64,000 nt of DNA from Gammaproteobacteria bacterium 50_400_T64 (GTDB taxonomy: Bacteria > Pseudomonadota > Gammaproteobacteria > Pseudomonadales > Porticoccaceae), in NCBI GenBank assembly GCA_002162755.1, contig MAAS01000020.1, forward strand, positions 51,977-115,976, in the 5' to 3' direction. Positions 1-9,386 of the stretch are shown here, piece after piece (within the stretch, counting starts at the first letter, position 1; the number at the start of each line of letters is the position of its first letter). A program made the position numbers and the translations under genes. The notes beneath the pieces were generated by a model that ran no database searches, was not told the origin of the DNA, and was given only the letters and a program-made list of their open reading frames with translations.

Positions 1-293
1 GGCTGCTGCTGGTAGTGGGCGGGTTTGCCAATGCAAATGATTTTGTTGGCCTGGCCATCGGTCGAATAGATAGTGACCTGAGCAGCTTCGATCAACAGCG
101 TGCCCTGTTTAATAACGACGGAACCCTGATATTCGGTAACGCCCGTTTTTTCATTGATTTGGGCGCGGTCGGCATCGACAGTAATCGCGGCCTGTTGGTC
201 CGAGGGCAGGGCGAGGGCGGTGGTCGTGCTGAGCATTACACCGAGCAGGCAGAGTAGGCCGGCTAGAGGGGGGCGTAGCTTAATGGTTGGCAT
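1..293 (-). CDS. lptA: LPS transport periplasmic protein LptA (N-terminal part, cut by window start)
   Basis: Reading the minus strand from ATG at 293 gives a protein starting MPTIKLRPPLAG, with a hydrophobic signal peptide ending near an ALA motif at about residue 28, followed by an OstA/LptA-type start (ITVDADRAQI, then VTEYQGSVVI). LptA forms the periplasmic beta-jellyroll bridge that carries LPS from LptC at the inner membrane to LptD at the outer membrane. The reading frame stays open to base 1, so only about 97 residues are visible. The start codon overlaps the end of lptC by 14 nt, the usual lptC-lptA coupling. Identification rests on motif and conserved synteny. Confidence 0.9.
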   Translation of the reverse strand, partial: MPTIKLRPPLAGLLCLLGVMLSTTTALALPSDQQAAITVDADRAQINEKTGVTEYQGSVVIKQGTLLIEAAQVTIYSTDGQANKIICIGKPAHYQQQ

Positions 294-870
294 CGTGTTG
301 ACCCTTAACTCGAGAGAGTATCTGGTAAGTTTGCGCGGCAAAGTCGCCTTTGAAACCGGTGCCGTTAATCTGGTGTCCTGGCGTTTTAAAGGAGATGTGT
401 CTGTCGGTATCGGCTTTCCGACTGTCGGGATAATAGCTGAGAAAGGGTGTCTTGATTTCGGTTTTTTGATTGGCGCTTGCGGGTTTTGCTTGTTGCCAGG
501 CATAGACATCATCCTGCATGTCGATCTGTTTGCCGCTGTTGAGAATAATGCTTTTTTTGGCGCTGAGATGCCACGGCTGTTCGCCCTCTTCACTGGCGTG
601 GGCGAGTACCTGAGGGCTTGCCATAACAAAGCGGTTCTGGGCCTGAAAATACTCGCCTTCCGTTGAGGTCAGTAAAAATGCAGGGCGGCCCTGGGCGTTA
701 AATTTACGTGTCACGGTGTTTTTCATATAGCTGTCGGCACTGGACAGAGCGGATACAGGCGGCTGTTTTTTACGCATAAAGATTTCTGGCTTGGCATCCC
801 AGAAAATAACGAAGACTGCCAGTGCGATGACGAGCAGCGTGGACAGAATGGCATTTTTTATCGATAGCAC
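280..870 (-). CDS. lptC: LPS export system protein LptC
   Basis: 196 residues. One N-terminal membrane anchor (about residues 7-24) precedes a periplasmic LptC domain; the GEYFQAQNRF segment is typical of the family. LptC sits in the inner membrane with LptBFG and hands LPS to LptA. The start is GTG at 870; an in-frame stop two codons upstream excludes a longer form. It lies 40 nt after kdsC and overlaps lptA by 14 nt, in the conserved order kdsD-kdsC-lptC-lptA. Length matches the family (about 190). Confidence 0.93.
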   Translation of the reverse strand: MLSIKNAILSTLLVIALAVFVIFWDAKPEIFMRKKQPPVSALSSADSYMKNTVTRKFNAQGRPAFLLTSTEGEYFQAQNRFVMASPQVLAHASEEGEQPWHLSAKKSIILNSGKQIDMQDDVYAWQQAKPASANQKTEIKTPFLSYYPDSRKADTDRHISFKTPGHQINGTGFKGDFAAQTYQILSRVKGQHDANH

Positions 871-910
871 GGCTTAAAAGCTCAACATCTGCAGGCCATT
901 TTTGAGTGGC

Positions 911-1438
911 TCAAAGGAAGGCCTCAATAGCGTGTTCAAACTTGTCCTGTGCTTTCAGTATAAATTCGGCGGCCTCGCGGACTGCGCCACAGCCCCCGTC
1001 CCGGCTTGACTGCCAGTCAGCGTGTTCGACAACCGTTGGGTTGGCATTGGCGACGGTCATGCCCAGACCGACCCGGCGGATGACGGCTAAATCTGGCAGG
1101 TCGTCGCCCATGTAGGCAATTTCATCCATCGTATAGCGATCATCGGCAAGTAGTTCGTTGAGGGCTGTCAGTTTGTCTTCTCGGCCCTGCACAACGCGAT
1201 CGATGCCGAGTTCATTAGTGCGCCGTGATAATAAATGTGAGCTGCGTCCGGTGATAATCGCCACTTCAATATCCGCACCTTGCAGGAGTTTTATACCCAG
1301 GCCGTCTTGAATATTGAAGGCTTTGAGTTCGTCGCCGCTGTTGCTGTAGTAAATACTGCCGTCGGTGAGCACGCCATCGACATCAAGTACTAGCATGCGG
1401 ATTTTTTTAGCGGCTAATTGGTTGTTGGCAAGATTCAT
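911..1438 (-). CDS. kdsC: 3-deoxy-D-manno-octulosonate-8-phosphate phosphatase KdsC
   Basis: 175 residues, HAD superfamily phosphatase with the nucleophile motif LDVDGVLTDG (Asp19 and Asp21), a later conserved IITGRSS and the Asp-rich YMGDDLPD motif. It hydrolyses KDO-8-phosphate to KDO for the inner core of LPS. It is a C0-type HAD protein without a large cap, normally a tetramer. Its place between kdsD and lptC supports the call over a generic HAD hydrolase. Confidence 0.95.
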   Translation of the reverse strand: MNLANNQLAAKKIRMLVLDVDGVLTDGSIYYSNSGDELKAFNIQDGLGIKLLQGADIEVAIITGRSSHLLSRRTNELGIDRVVQGREDKLTALNELLADDRYTMDEIAYMGDDLPDLAVIRRVGLGMTVANANPTVVEHADWQSSRDGGCGAVREAAEFILKAQDKFEHAIEAFL

Positions 1439-1495
1439 TAAGCGGTTCCGTTCAAGTGCTCTTTCGTTGGGAGTGGAGGTCAGGTCTTTGTATTT

Positions 1496-2467
1496 TTAAA
1501 TAACACCAGCACGCAGTATATCGTGCATATGCAATACGCCGAGGGGGTGGTGAGCTTCATCTTCGACCACCAGCGCGGTTATTTTTTTGCTTTCCATAAT
1601 ATTTAACGCTTGAGCGGCGAGGATATTGGCGTCAATGGCATTGCCGCCTCGGGTCATTACTTCGCCGATAGTGGCGCAATTGATGTCGATCTGGTTGTCG
1701 ACGACGCGGCGTAAATCACCGTCGGTAAAGACGCCGATTAAGGTGTTTTGTGGATCGACAACGGTGGTTAAGCCAAAGCCTTTGGCGGTCATTTCCAGCA
1801 GGGCATCTTTAAGCAGGGTGCTTTCATTAACGCGAGGTACCTCATCGCCGCTGTGCATAATGTCGCAGACGCGTAGCAGTAGCTTGCGGCCCAGTGCGCC
1901 GCCGGGATGGGAGAAAGCAAAATCTTCTGCAGTAAAGCCCCGGGCTTCGAGCAGGGCAATGGCCAGGGCATCACCCATCACCAGGGTGACGGTGGTGCTG
2001 GTGGTGGGGGCCAGATTAAGAGGGCAGGCTTCTTCTTCAACGCTAACATCGAGGTTCACGTTAGCCGCTTCAGCCAGCAGCGACTCTGGATCACCGGTCA
2101 TGCTGATCAGGGGGATATCGAGCCGTTGGATCAAAGGTAATAATGTGACGATTTCAGCGGTGTTGCCGGAGTTGGAAATGGCGATGACGATGTCGTCCCG
2201 CGTGATCATACCCAGATCGCCGTGACTGGCTTCACCAGGGTGAACAAAGAAAGCGGGGGAGCCGGTGCTGGCCAATGTCGCTGCGATTTTGTTGCCAATA
2301 TGGCCCGACTTGCCCATGCCGGTGACGATAATACGGCCCTTGCAGCCCAGCATTAACTGGCAAGCCTGGGTGAGGTTGCCGTCAATACGCGCTGCCAGTG
2401 CTGCAACGGCGTCAGCTTCGCGCTGAATGGTGCGCAGGGCTGAGGCGTTAAAGTCGAATTCACTCAT
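1496..2467 (-). CDS. kdsD: D-arabinose-5-phosphate isomerase KdsD
   Basis: 323 residues. An N-terminal SIS sugar-isomerase domain (about residues 35-175; GMGKSGHIGNKIAATLAS, HPGEASHGDLG) is followed by a tandem CBS pair (about 205-320). It converts D-ribulose-5-phosphate to D-arabinose-5-phosphate, the first step of KDO synthesis. Family length is about 325. It lies 57 nt before kdsC and 59 nt after the yrbG-type antiporter, as in many gammaproteobacteria. GutQ is a paralogue, but this context points to KdsD. Confidence 0.95.
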   Translation of the reverse strand: MSEFDFNASALRTIQREADAVAALAARIDGNLTQACQLMLGCKGRIIVTGMGKSGHIGNKIAATLASTGSPAFFVHPGEASHGDLGMITRDDIVIAISNSGNTAEIVTLLPLIQRLDIPLISMTGDPESLLAEAANVNLDVSVEEEACPLNLAPTTSTTVTLVMGDALAIALLEARGFTAEDFAFSHPGGALGRKLLLRVCDIMHSGDEVPRVNESTLLKDALLEMTAKGFGLTTVVDPQNTLIGVFTDGDLRRVVDNQIDINCATIGEVMTRGGNAIDANILAAQALNIMESKKITALVVEDEAHHPLGVLHMHDILRAGVI

Positions 2468-2526
2468 CGAGGCGGTATCCTGATTTAGTCCTATAGGCGG
2501 GAGTATAGCGGTCGATTACCCTAAGG

Positions 2527-3519
2527 TCAGCTGGTCGGCAGTAGAACGACGAAATACAGAACATAAAGCAGCAGCATGACGCTACCAAACTTTCGCGAGA
2601 GGTGGACGGTCGCGGCTTTATCCTTCTGTTTTCTTTGCCTGAAATAATGCACAGCGATGGAGCCGAGTAATAATAGTGTCAGCGCTGTGACGGACAGGTA
2701 GTCGCGATAAAACACGGCGCTGTCTAGCTGCAAGGGTGAAATAATGCCGGCAATTGGCATCACCGCGAGGAAGTTAAAAAGGTTGGAGCCAAAGATATTG
2801 CCGATGGCGATATCGTGATGGCCGCGCAGGGCGCTGGTCACGGAGGCGGCGAGCTCGGGCAGGCTGGTGCCAATGGCGACCACGGTCAGACCGATAATCA
2901 ACTCGCTAATGCCCATTTCAGCAGCGGTAGTGATCGCCCCCCAGACGAGGATTTTTGAGCTCAACAGCATCACCAGCAGGCCGACGACAAACCACGCTGC
3001 TGCAGCCGTGTTGGAGGTGGAGGCAATATTCTCCACTTCGGCCTCTTCTTCGGGGTTGGGATGTTGGGTTTTGTATTTGACGGTCGCCCAGAGCAGTAGC
3101 GGGATGAGCGCTAGCATGACCAGGCTTTCAATACGGCCCAGCGTTTGGTCGTAGAGGCAGTAGCCCGCCAATGCTGTCACAAACAGGAGCACCGGCCCCT
3201 CCTGAAAAACCAGGTGGCGTTGGGCGGGCAGGGGTGCAATCAGTGCTGTAACGCCGAGCACTAAACCGATGTTAGCCAGGTTGCTGCCCAGGGCATTACC
3301 CACGGCGAGGGCGCCGGAACCTTCTAAGGCGGCATTAATTGAGACGATAATTTCAGGCGCAGAGGTGCCGATAGAAACGATGGTCAGGCCAATCACCATG
3401 GGCGAAATACCAAAGTTTTTCGCTGCGCTGGCGGCACCGATAACAAAGCGGTCCGCACCCCATACCAGGCCAATAAGGCCGGCAATGATTGCCATATAGG
3501 CTGGCATTAATTCATTCAT
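2527..3519 (-). CDS. yrbG: YrbG-type calcium/sodium (cation) antiporter
   Basis: 330 residues from ATG at 3519. The frame is open to 3621, but the upstream part is polar and unlike the family, while MNELMPAYMAIIAG begins the first membrane segment; an AAGGA lies 13 nt before this ATG. Two inverted Na_Ca_ex repeats carry the alpha motifs: GTSAPEIIVS with GNALGSNLANI in the first half and GTSLPELAAS with GNIFGSNLFN in the second. About ten membrane segments are expected. The family exchanges Ca2+ or another cation for Na+ or H+ across the inner membrane; the physiological ion here is not shown. First gene of the kdsD-kdsC-lptC-lptA unit. Confidence 0.9.
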   Translation of the reverse strand: MNELMPAYMAIIAGLIGLVWGADRFVIGAASAAKNFGISPMVIGLTIVSIGTSAPEIIVSINAALEGSGALAVGNALGSNLANIGLVLGVTALIAPLPAQRHLVFQEGPVLLFVTALAGYCLYDQTLGRIESLVMLALIPLLLWATVKYKTQHPNPEEEAEVENIASTSNTAAAAWFVVGLLVMLLSSKILVWGAITTAAEMGISELIIGLTVVAIGTSLPELAASVTSALRGHHDIAIGNIFGSNLFNFLAVMPIAGIISPLQLDSAVFYRDYLSVTALTLLLLGSIAVHYFRQRKQKDKAATVHLSRKFGSVMLLLYVLYFVVLLPTS

Positions 3520-3830
3520 TACTCGTCGCTGTTCCTTTATTTGACGTACTTTACTATTGTTTTTCTTCTGCAAGATCTGGATAGATCCACCCTTGTTTTG
3601 GCGGCGGCCGTCAGTCGCCAAAGCAGGTCGGGGATGGTATAGTGTGCGGCCAAAAAAGTCAGTCAGTTTGCGACTTTTTGAGACTAAAGCAGGGCACTTG
3701 TTTAGAAAAGAACTGTCTCTTGGTAGAGACTGTCTTTGTAGAATAATAGACAGTTAAGCTCTGTGTAAGAAGATAGAGCAGGGTAAAAAGGGCGCGATAG
3801 CCAAGCGTGCGATAACAGGAAGCAGTGGAT
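3520..3830. promoter_or_regulatory. 311-bp divergent intergenic region between yrbG and mlaC
   Basis: No credible gene. It must hold the divergent promoters for yrbG (left) and mlaC (right), but I cannot name convincing -35/-10 pairs. It contains an A/T-rich inverted repeat AAAAAGTC/GACTTTTT (3653-3660 and 3672-3679, 11-nt loop) and the overlapping hairpins at 3712-3754 described separately. In related genomes mlaF, mlaE and mlaD would stand between these two genes. Confidence 0.5.
3712..3754 (+). repeat. Mutually exclusive hairpins in the probable mlaC leader
   Basis: ACTGTCT occurs at 3712-3718 and again at 3729-3735, and its complement AGACAGT lies at 3748-3754, so either copy can pair with it. 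A third hairpin, GTCTCT-TGGT-AGAGAC (3715-3730), would occupy most of the first copy. The base pairing is seen directly; a switching function is inference. Confidence 0.45.
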
Positions 3831-4535
3831 ATGTTGGTAAAACAATTACAGAAAAAATTAACATTGATGGCCCTTTGTTGGATTGGATTGGGTTGGGCTG
3901 GGCTGGTGTTTGCTGGGCAGGCGCAGGCAAATTGTATGGCGTCCGAAGCGGTAACGGCAGAAGCTGCCCTTTCGCCCTATCAGTTGATAGGCTCGATAAC
4001 GGATGAGGTGCTGGCTGAGATCGATCGCCATCGCGCAGAGCGTGATGACAGTGCTGACGAAATAGTAAAGCAGCAGCAGTTCGACTGCTTTGTCGGGCAG
4101 GTCGACCAAATTCTTGGAAAAGTCGTCGACTTTGACTGGATTGCACTCAAGGTTATGGGTGGCTACGGCAAGGCAGCCAGTGCCGAGCAAAAAGCACAAT
4201 TTGCCGAAACGTTTCGCGCCGGCCTGGTTGAGACCTACGGCCGCGGACTGTTGAGTTACAGCAGTGAAAAAATTGAACTCCTGCCTGCAGAGGAAATCGG
4301 TGATAAGCGTAAGGTTACTGTGCATCAGCAGATAGTGGGGGAGGATGCCTCTTACCCTCTGGACTATACGATGGGCCTGAAAAATGGGCAGTGGAAGGTT
4401 ATTAATGTCATCATCAATGGCATTAATTTGGGTAAAACCTTTAGAGGACAATTTACGCAATCGTCACAAAATAATGATGGCGATATCGATAAAGTTATTG
4501 CCAGCTGGGACAGTGGCGTGAGTGAGAACGGGTAA
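3831..4535 (+). CDS. mlaC: MlaC family phospholipid-transport periplasmic protein
   Basis: 234 residues from ATG at 3831; AGGA lies 10 nt upstream, whereas the alternative GTG at 3825 is too close to it. A signal peptide (hydrophobic core about residues 10-28, cleavage near AQA-N) precedes an MlaC/Ttg2D domain with QFAETFRAGLVETYG and the C-terminal GLKNGQWKVINVIINGINL. MlaC shuttles phospholipid between the outer-membrane MlaA complex and the inner-membrane MlaFEDB ABC transporter. mlaF, mlaE, mlaD and mlaB are not present at this locus. The stop is 3 nt before ibaG. Confidence 0.9.
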   Translation: MLVKQLQKKLTLMALCWIGLGWAGLVFAGQAQANCMASEAVTAEAALSPYQLIGSITDEVLAEIDRHRAERDDSADEIVKQQQFDCFVGQVDQILGKVVDFDWIALKVMGGYGKAASAEQKAQFAETFRAGLVETYGRGLLSYSSEKIELLPAEEIGDKRKVTVHQQIVGEDASYPLDYTMGLKNGQWKVINVIINGINLGKTFRGQFTQSSQNNDGDIDKVIASWDSGVSENG

Positions 4536-4538
4536 ATC

Positions 4539-4775
4539 ATGGATATTGAAGAAATTAAACGTTTATTGCAGGTTGCTCTGCCGGACTGTGAAATCACTGT
4601 CGAAAGTGAAGGCTCTCATCTAAACGTGAGCGTCGTTGGCGATGTGTTTGAAGGCAAGCGTCCTGTGCAGCGTCAGCAATTAGTCTATGGTGCGCTGAAT
4701 GAGCAGATTGCTTCAGGTGCGGTACACGCGGTGAATATGAAGCTCTGCACACCGGCCGAATGGCAGGCTAGTTAA
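4539..4775 (+). CDS. ibaG: BolA family protein IbaG
   Basis: 78 residues, full length for the small acid-stress BolA subfamily. The fold shows in LNVSVVGDVFEGKRPVQRQQLVY, and the C-terminal HAVNMKLCTPAEW segment is characteristic. BolA/IbaG proteins bind monothiol glutaredoxins and share a [2Fe-2S] cluster; the exact role of IbaG is not settled. It starts 3 nt after mlaC and precedes murA, the conserved ibaG-murA order. mlaB, usually found between mlaC and ibaG, is absent. Confidence 0.93.
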   Translation: MDIEEIKRLLQVALPDCEITVESEGSHLNVSVVGDVFEGKRPVQRQQLVYGALNEQIASGAVHAVNMKLCTPAEWQAS

Positions 4776-4854
4776 GCGACAAGTTACGGGGTTGGTGTTT
4801 TCTAAGCACTGACCGATCAAACTCAAGCATTAGTAAAATCAGGCGCGAGTATGG

Positions 4855-4883
4855 CAGAACAGACGCTGTCCTTTCGTGTTCTG
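4855..4883 (+). repeat. Inverted repeat in the murA leader
   Basis: CAGAACA (4855-4861) and TGTTCTG (4877-4883) form a 7-bp stem with a 15-nt loop, 19 nt before the murA ATG. There is no T-run, so it is not a standard terminator. A role in murA mRNA is possible but unproven. Confidence 0.35.
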
Positions 4884-4884
4884 A

Positions 4885-6165
<1,281 letters not shown>

Positions 6166-6207
6166 GGCCAGGCTACTCGGCGACTTGCTTGCAAATTGAA
6201 CGGACTG

Positions 6208-6234
6208 AAGTGCTTGAATTGTTTTGAAGCACTT
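6208..6234 (+). repeat. Hairpin upstream of hisG
   Basis: AAGTGCTT (6208-6215) and AAGCACTT (6227-6234) are exact complements, giving an 8-bp stem with an 11-nt loop. The right arm overlaps by two bases the first copy of the tandem repeat that follows. There is no T-tract. Confidence 0.4.
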
Positions 6235-6270
6235 GAACTCCCTTAAAGTGATTGAACTACCTTAAAGCGA
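6233..6270 (+). repeat. Two adjacent 19-bp direct repeats before hisG
   Basis: The units at 6233-6251 and 6252-6270 abut exactly and differ at only two positions (core TTGAACT.CCTTAAAG.GA). The second ends 6 nt before the hisG ATG, the place where a ribosome-binding site is expected; no Shine-Dalgarno sequence is visible there. Confidence 0.6.
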
Positions 6271-6276
6271 TTAATT

Positions 6277-6939
6277 ATGAGTCAGTTGACGATCGCGCTC
6301 ACCAAGGGGCGCATTCTTAAAGAAACCCTGCCATTACTGGCTGAAGTGGGTATTGAGCCCAGCGAAGATATCGCCAGCAGCCGCAAATTAATGTTTGCGA
6401 CGAATCGAGACGATATTCGCCTGCTCGTACTGCGCGGTACCGATGTGCCTACTTATGTACAGTTTGGTGCGGCCGATCTCGGTATCGCCGGTAAAGACAC
6501 CCTGCTTGAAAATGGCGGCGATGGTTACTATGAGCCTATCGACCTGGGTATTTCCCGCTGCCGTTTAATGACGGCGGGCATGGTCGGTGCTGCCCCGGTG
6601 ACAGGGCGTATTCGCGTCGCCACCAAATACGTTAATGTGGCGCGACGTTATTACGCAGAGAAAGGCCTGCAGGCCGATATCATCAAGCTCTATGGTGCGA
6701 TGGAATTAGCGCCGTTAATTGAGCTGTGCGATGAAATTGTCGACATCGTCGACACCGGCAATACCCTTAAAGCCAATGGTCTGGAGCCTCGCGAACTGAT
6801 TGGCGATGTTAGCTCAAGACTGATCGTCAACAAGGGTGCGTTGAAAACCAAACACAAGCTGATTCAGCCCTTACTCGAAGGCTTTAGCGCCCTAGTTGCT
6901 TCTCGGGCACAAAGTGAAAACGAGGCCGCCAGCGCGTGA
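6277..6939 (+). CDS. hisG: ATP phosphoribosyltransferase HisG, short form
   Basis: 220 residues. It catalyses the first step of histidine synthesis, ATP plus PRPP giving phosphoribosyl-[13 protein letters not shown] at the N-terminus and [14 protein letters not shown] near residue 165 are diagnostic. It lacks the C-terminal regulatory domain of the long form, so by family knowledge it needs a HisZ partner encoded elsewhere. The stop overlaps the hisD start as GTGA. No Shine-Dalgarno motif is visible before the ATG; tandem 19-bp repeats occupy that space. Confidence 0.96.
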   Translation: MSQLTIALTKGRILKETLPLLAEVGIEPSEDIASSRKLMFATNRDDIRLLVLRGTDVPTYVQFGAADLGIAGKDTLLENGGDGYYEPIDLGISRCRLMTAGMVGAAPVTGRIRVATKYVNVARRYYAEKGLQADIIKLYGAMELAPLIELCDEIVDIVDTGNTLKANGLEPRELIGDVSSRLIVNKGALKTKHKLIQPLLEGFSALVASRAQSENEAASA

Positions 6940-8237
6940 GCGAACTCAGGCCGCTAATGCTGGATGCCGCTGATGCTGATTTCAGTGCTCGCCTCGATAC
7001 ATTGCTCGCCTGGCAGCCCGAATTGGCAGGCGATGTGGTTGCGGTTGTTAATGAAATTATCGCGGCTGTACGTAGCGACGGTGACAAGGCGGTGCTCGAA
7101 TACACGCGCCGTTTTGATCGGCGTGAAGTCGAGAATATTGATGAGTTAGACATTAGCCGTGAGACCCTGCAGCAGGCTCTGGTAGATTTACCCGCCGAGC
7201 AGCGAGAGGCTCTTGAAACGGCGGCAGAACGCATTCGCAGTTATCACCAGCACCAAAGGCAGGAATCCTGGCAATACCGCGAAGCCGATGGCACTGTGCT
7301 GGGCCAAAAAATTACACCCCTGCAGCGTGTGGGTATTTATGTGCCCGGTGGCAAGGCGAGTTACCCCTCCTCGGTGCTGATGAATGCGCTACCGGCGAAA
7401 GTGGCGGGTGTCGATGAAATCATTATGGTGGTGCCAGCTCCCGGTGGGGATTTGAATCCGGCTGTATTGGCCGCCGCCGCGATTGCCGGTGTCGACCGCG
7501 TGTTTACTATTGGCGGCGCTCAGGCCGTTGCTGCACTGGCCTACGGGACGTCGTCCATTCCGCAGGTCGATAAGGTAGTTGGCCCTGGCAATATCTATGT
7601 CGCCACCGCAAAAAAAGCCGTGTTTGGTCAGGTGGGTTTGGATATGGTTGCCGGGCCATCGGAGATTCTGGTGATTTGTGATGGCGAAACATCGCCTGAC
7701 TGGATCGCTATGGATCTGTTCTCTCAGGCCGAGCACGATGAGCAGGCGCAGTCGATTTTAATCAGCCCCGATGCTGATTTTTTGCAGGCTGTACAGGCCA
7801 GTATGAACAAGCTGCTTGATGAGATGCCAAGGCGCGACATCATCAAGGCCTCAATCAATGGCCGCGGTGCGCTGATTAAAGTTGCTGATCTCGACGAGGC
7901 GGTGCGCATCTCCAATCGTATTGCCCCGGAGCACCTGGAATTATCGGTGGCCGACCCGGACGGGATGCTTGTCGATATTCGCCACGCTGGTGCTGTTTTT
8001 CTGGGTCGTCATACTCCGGAGGCACTGGGCGATTACTGTGCAGGCCCCAACCACGTGTTGCCGACCTCGACCACGGCGCGTTTCTCATCGCCCCTGGGTG
8101 TCTACGATTTCCAAAAGCGCACCTCATTGATTGCCTGCTCCCCAGAGGGCGCAGCAAAACTGGCCGACACGGCTGCCGTGCTGGCGCGTTGTGAATCCCT
8201 CGAAGCCCATGCGCGTTCCGCTGACTACCGACGCTAA
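6936..8237 (+). CDS. hisD: Histidinol dehydrogenase HisD
   Basis: 433 residues, family length. It performs the last two steps of histidine synthesis, oxidising L-histidinol to histidine with two NAD+ and a bound Zn2+. [13 protein letters not shown], the metal/substrate segment [11 protein letters not shown] and the catalytic Glu-His in [10 protein letters not shown] are all present. The GTG start at 6936 overlaps the hisG stop by 4 nt, so translation is probably coupled. Confidence 0.97.
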   Translation: MSELRPLMLDAADADFSARLDTLLAWQPELAGDVVAVVNEIIAAVRSDGDKAVLEYTRRFDRREVENIDELDISRETLQQALVDLPAEQREALETAAERIRSYHQHQRQESWQYREADGTVLGQKITPLQRVGIYVPGGKASYPSSVLMNALPAKVAGVDEIIMVVPAPGGDLNPAVLAAAAIAGVDRVFTIGGAQAVAALAYGTSSIPQVDKVVGPGNIYVATAKKAVFGQVGLDMVAGPSEILVICDGETSPDWIAMDLFSQAEHDEQAQSILISPDADFLQAVQASMNKLLDEMPRRDIIKASINGRGALIKVADLDEAVRISNRIAPEHLELSVADPDGMLVDIRHAGAVFLGRHTPEALGDYCAGPNHVLPTSTTARFSSPLGVYDFQKRTSLIACSPEGAAKLADTAAVLARCESLEAHARSADYRR

Positions 8238-8293
8238 TTGCCGGGCTTTGCTCGGCGCGTTAATCAAATTTAAATTAATTAAGTGGTGAAACG

Positions 8294-9355
8294 ATGACCC
8301 GGCGTCTGTGGAGCGATTTTGTCAGTGAGCTCGAACCCTATGTGCCGGGTGAGCAACCCCGTGTCGATAATCTCGTCAAACTCAATACTAATGAAAACCC
8401 CTATGGCCCCTCGCCCCGGGTAGCTGAAGCCATCAAGGCCGAGCTGGGTGATGAGTTGCGCCTCTATCCGCCGCCGAATGCAGATGCTTTAAAGCAGGCG
8501 ATTGCTGATTATCACGGTGTTGATATCAGGCAGGTCTTTGTCGGCAATGGTTCTGATGAGGTGCTGGCCCACGCGTTCAATGGTCTGTTTCGCCACGGTA
8601 AGCCGCTGCTGTTTCCCGATATTACCTATAGTTTTTATCCGGTTTATTGCGGTTTGTACGAGATTGAAGAGCGCAGAATTCCGCTCACCGATAGCTTCGA
8701 AATTGCGGTGGATGATTACCTCGTGCCTAATGGCGGGATTATCTTCCCCAACCCTAATGCGCCGACCGGGCGTTTGTTATCCCTCGATAGAATTGCCTCG
8801 CTGCTGCGTCGTAACCCTGATTCCGTAGTGTGTGTGGACGAGGCCTATATTGATTTTGGTGGCGATAGCGCCATTGCTCTGGTCAACGAGTTTGATAATT
8901 TGCTGGTGATTCAAACCCTGTCGAAGTCACGCTCGCTAGCGGGGCTGAGGCTGGGTTTTGCCATTGGTCATCCGGAGTTGATTGAAGCCCTTGAGCGCAT
9001 TAAAAACAGTTTTAATTCCTACCCCGTAAGCCGTCTGGCTATCGCTGGTGGTGTTGCGGCTTTCGCCGATGAAGCGTATTTCAGGCAAACCTGCGACACA
9101 GTGATCGCCAGTCGCGTGGCGCTGGTCGAAGCACTGGAAAAGCTGGGTTTTGAGGTGATTCCCTCCGCCGCAAACTTTGCGCTTGCGCGTCATCCCGACT
9201 ATAGCGGTGAGTATTTAATGGCGGCCCTGCGTGAGCGTAAGATTATTGTGCGTCACTTTCATGCAGCGCGTATCGAGCAATTTCTGCGCATTACCGTCGG
9301 CACGCCGCAGCAAATTACTTTGCTACTCGCGGCACTGGAAGAGATTATTGCCTGA
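8294..9355 (+). CDS. hisC: Histidinol-phosphate aminotransferase HisC
   Basis: 353 residues, fold-type I PLP aminotransferase. Lys211 in [14 protein letters not shown] is the PLP Schiff-base residue; NENPYGPSP near the N-terminus and NPNAPTGR (about 152-160) are family motifs. It converts imidazole-acetol phosphate and glutamate to histidinol phosphate. It lies 56 bp after hisD, completing a hisG-hisD-hisC unit. Confidence 0.95.
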   Translation: MTRRLWSDFVSELEPYVPGEQPRVDNLVKLNTNENPYGPSPRVAEAIKAELGDELRLYPPPNADALKQAIADYHGVDIRQVFVGNGSDEVLAHAFNGLFRHGKPLLFPDITYSFYPVYCGLYEIEERRIPLTDSFEIAVDDYLVPNGGIIFPNPNAPTGRLLSLDRIASLLRRNPDSVVCVDEAYIDFGGDSAIALVNEFDNLLVIQTLSKSRSLAGLRLGFAIGHPELIEALERIKNSFNSYPVSRLAIAGGVAAFADEAYFRQTCDTVIASRVALVEALEKLGFEVIPSAANFALARHPDYSGEYLMAALRERKIIVRHFHAARIEQFLRITVGTPQQITLLLAALEEIIA

Positions 9356-9386
9356 AATCAGTTCAATGGGCCGCCCAGTAAACGCT

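Noticed and set aside
3825..3833. GTG at 3825 as the mlaC start
   Set aside because: ATG at 3831 has better spacing (10 nt) to AGGA at 3817-3820.
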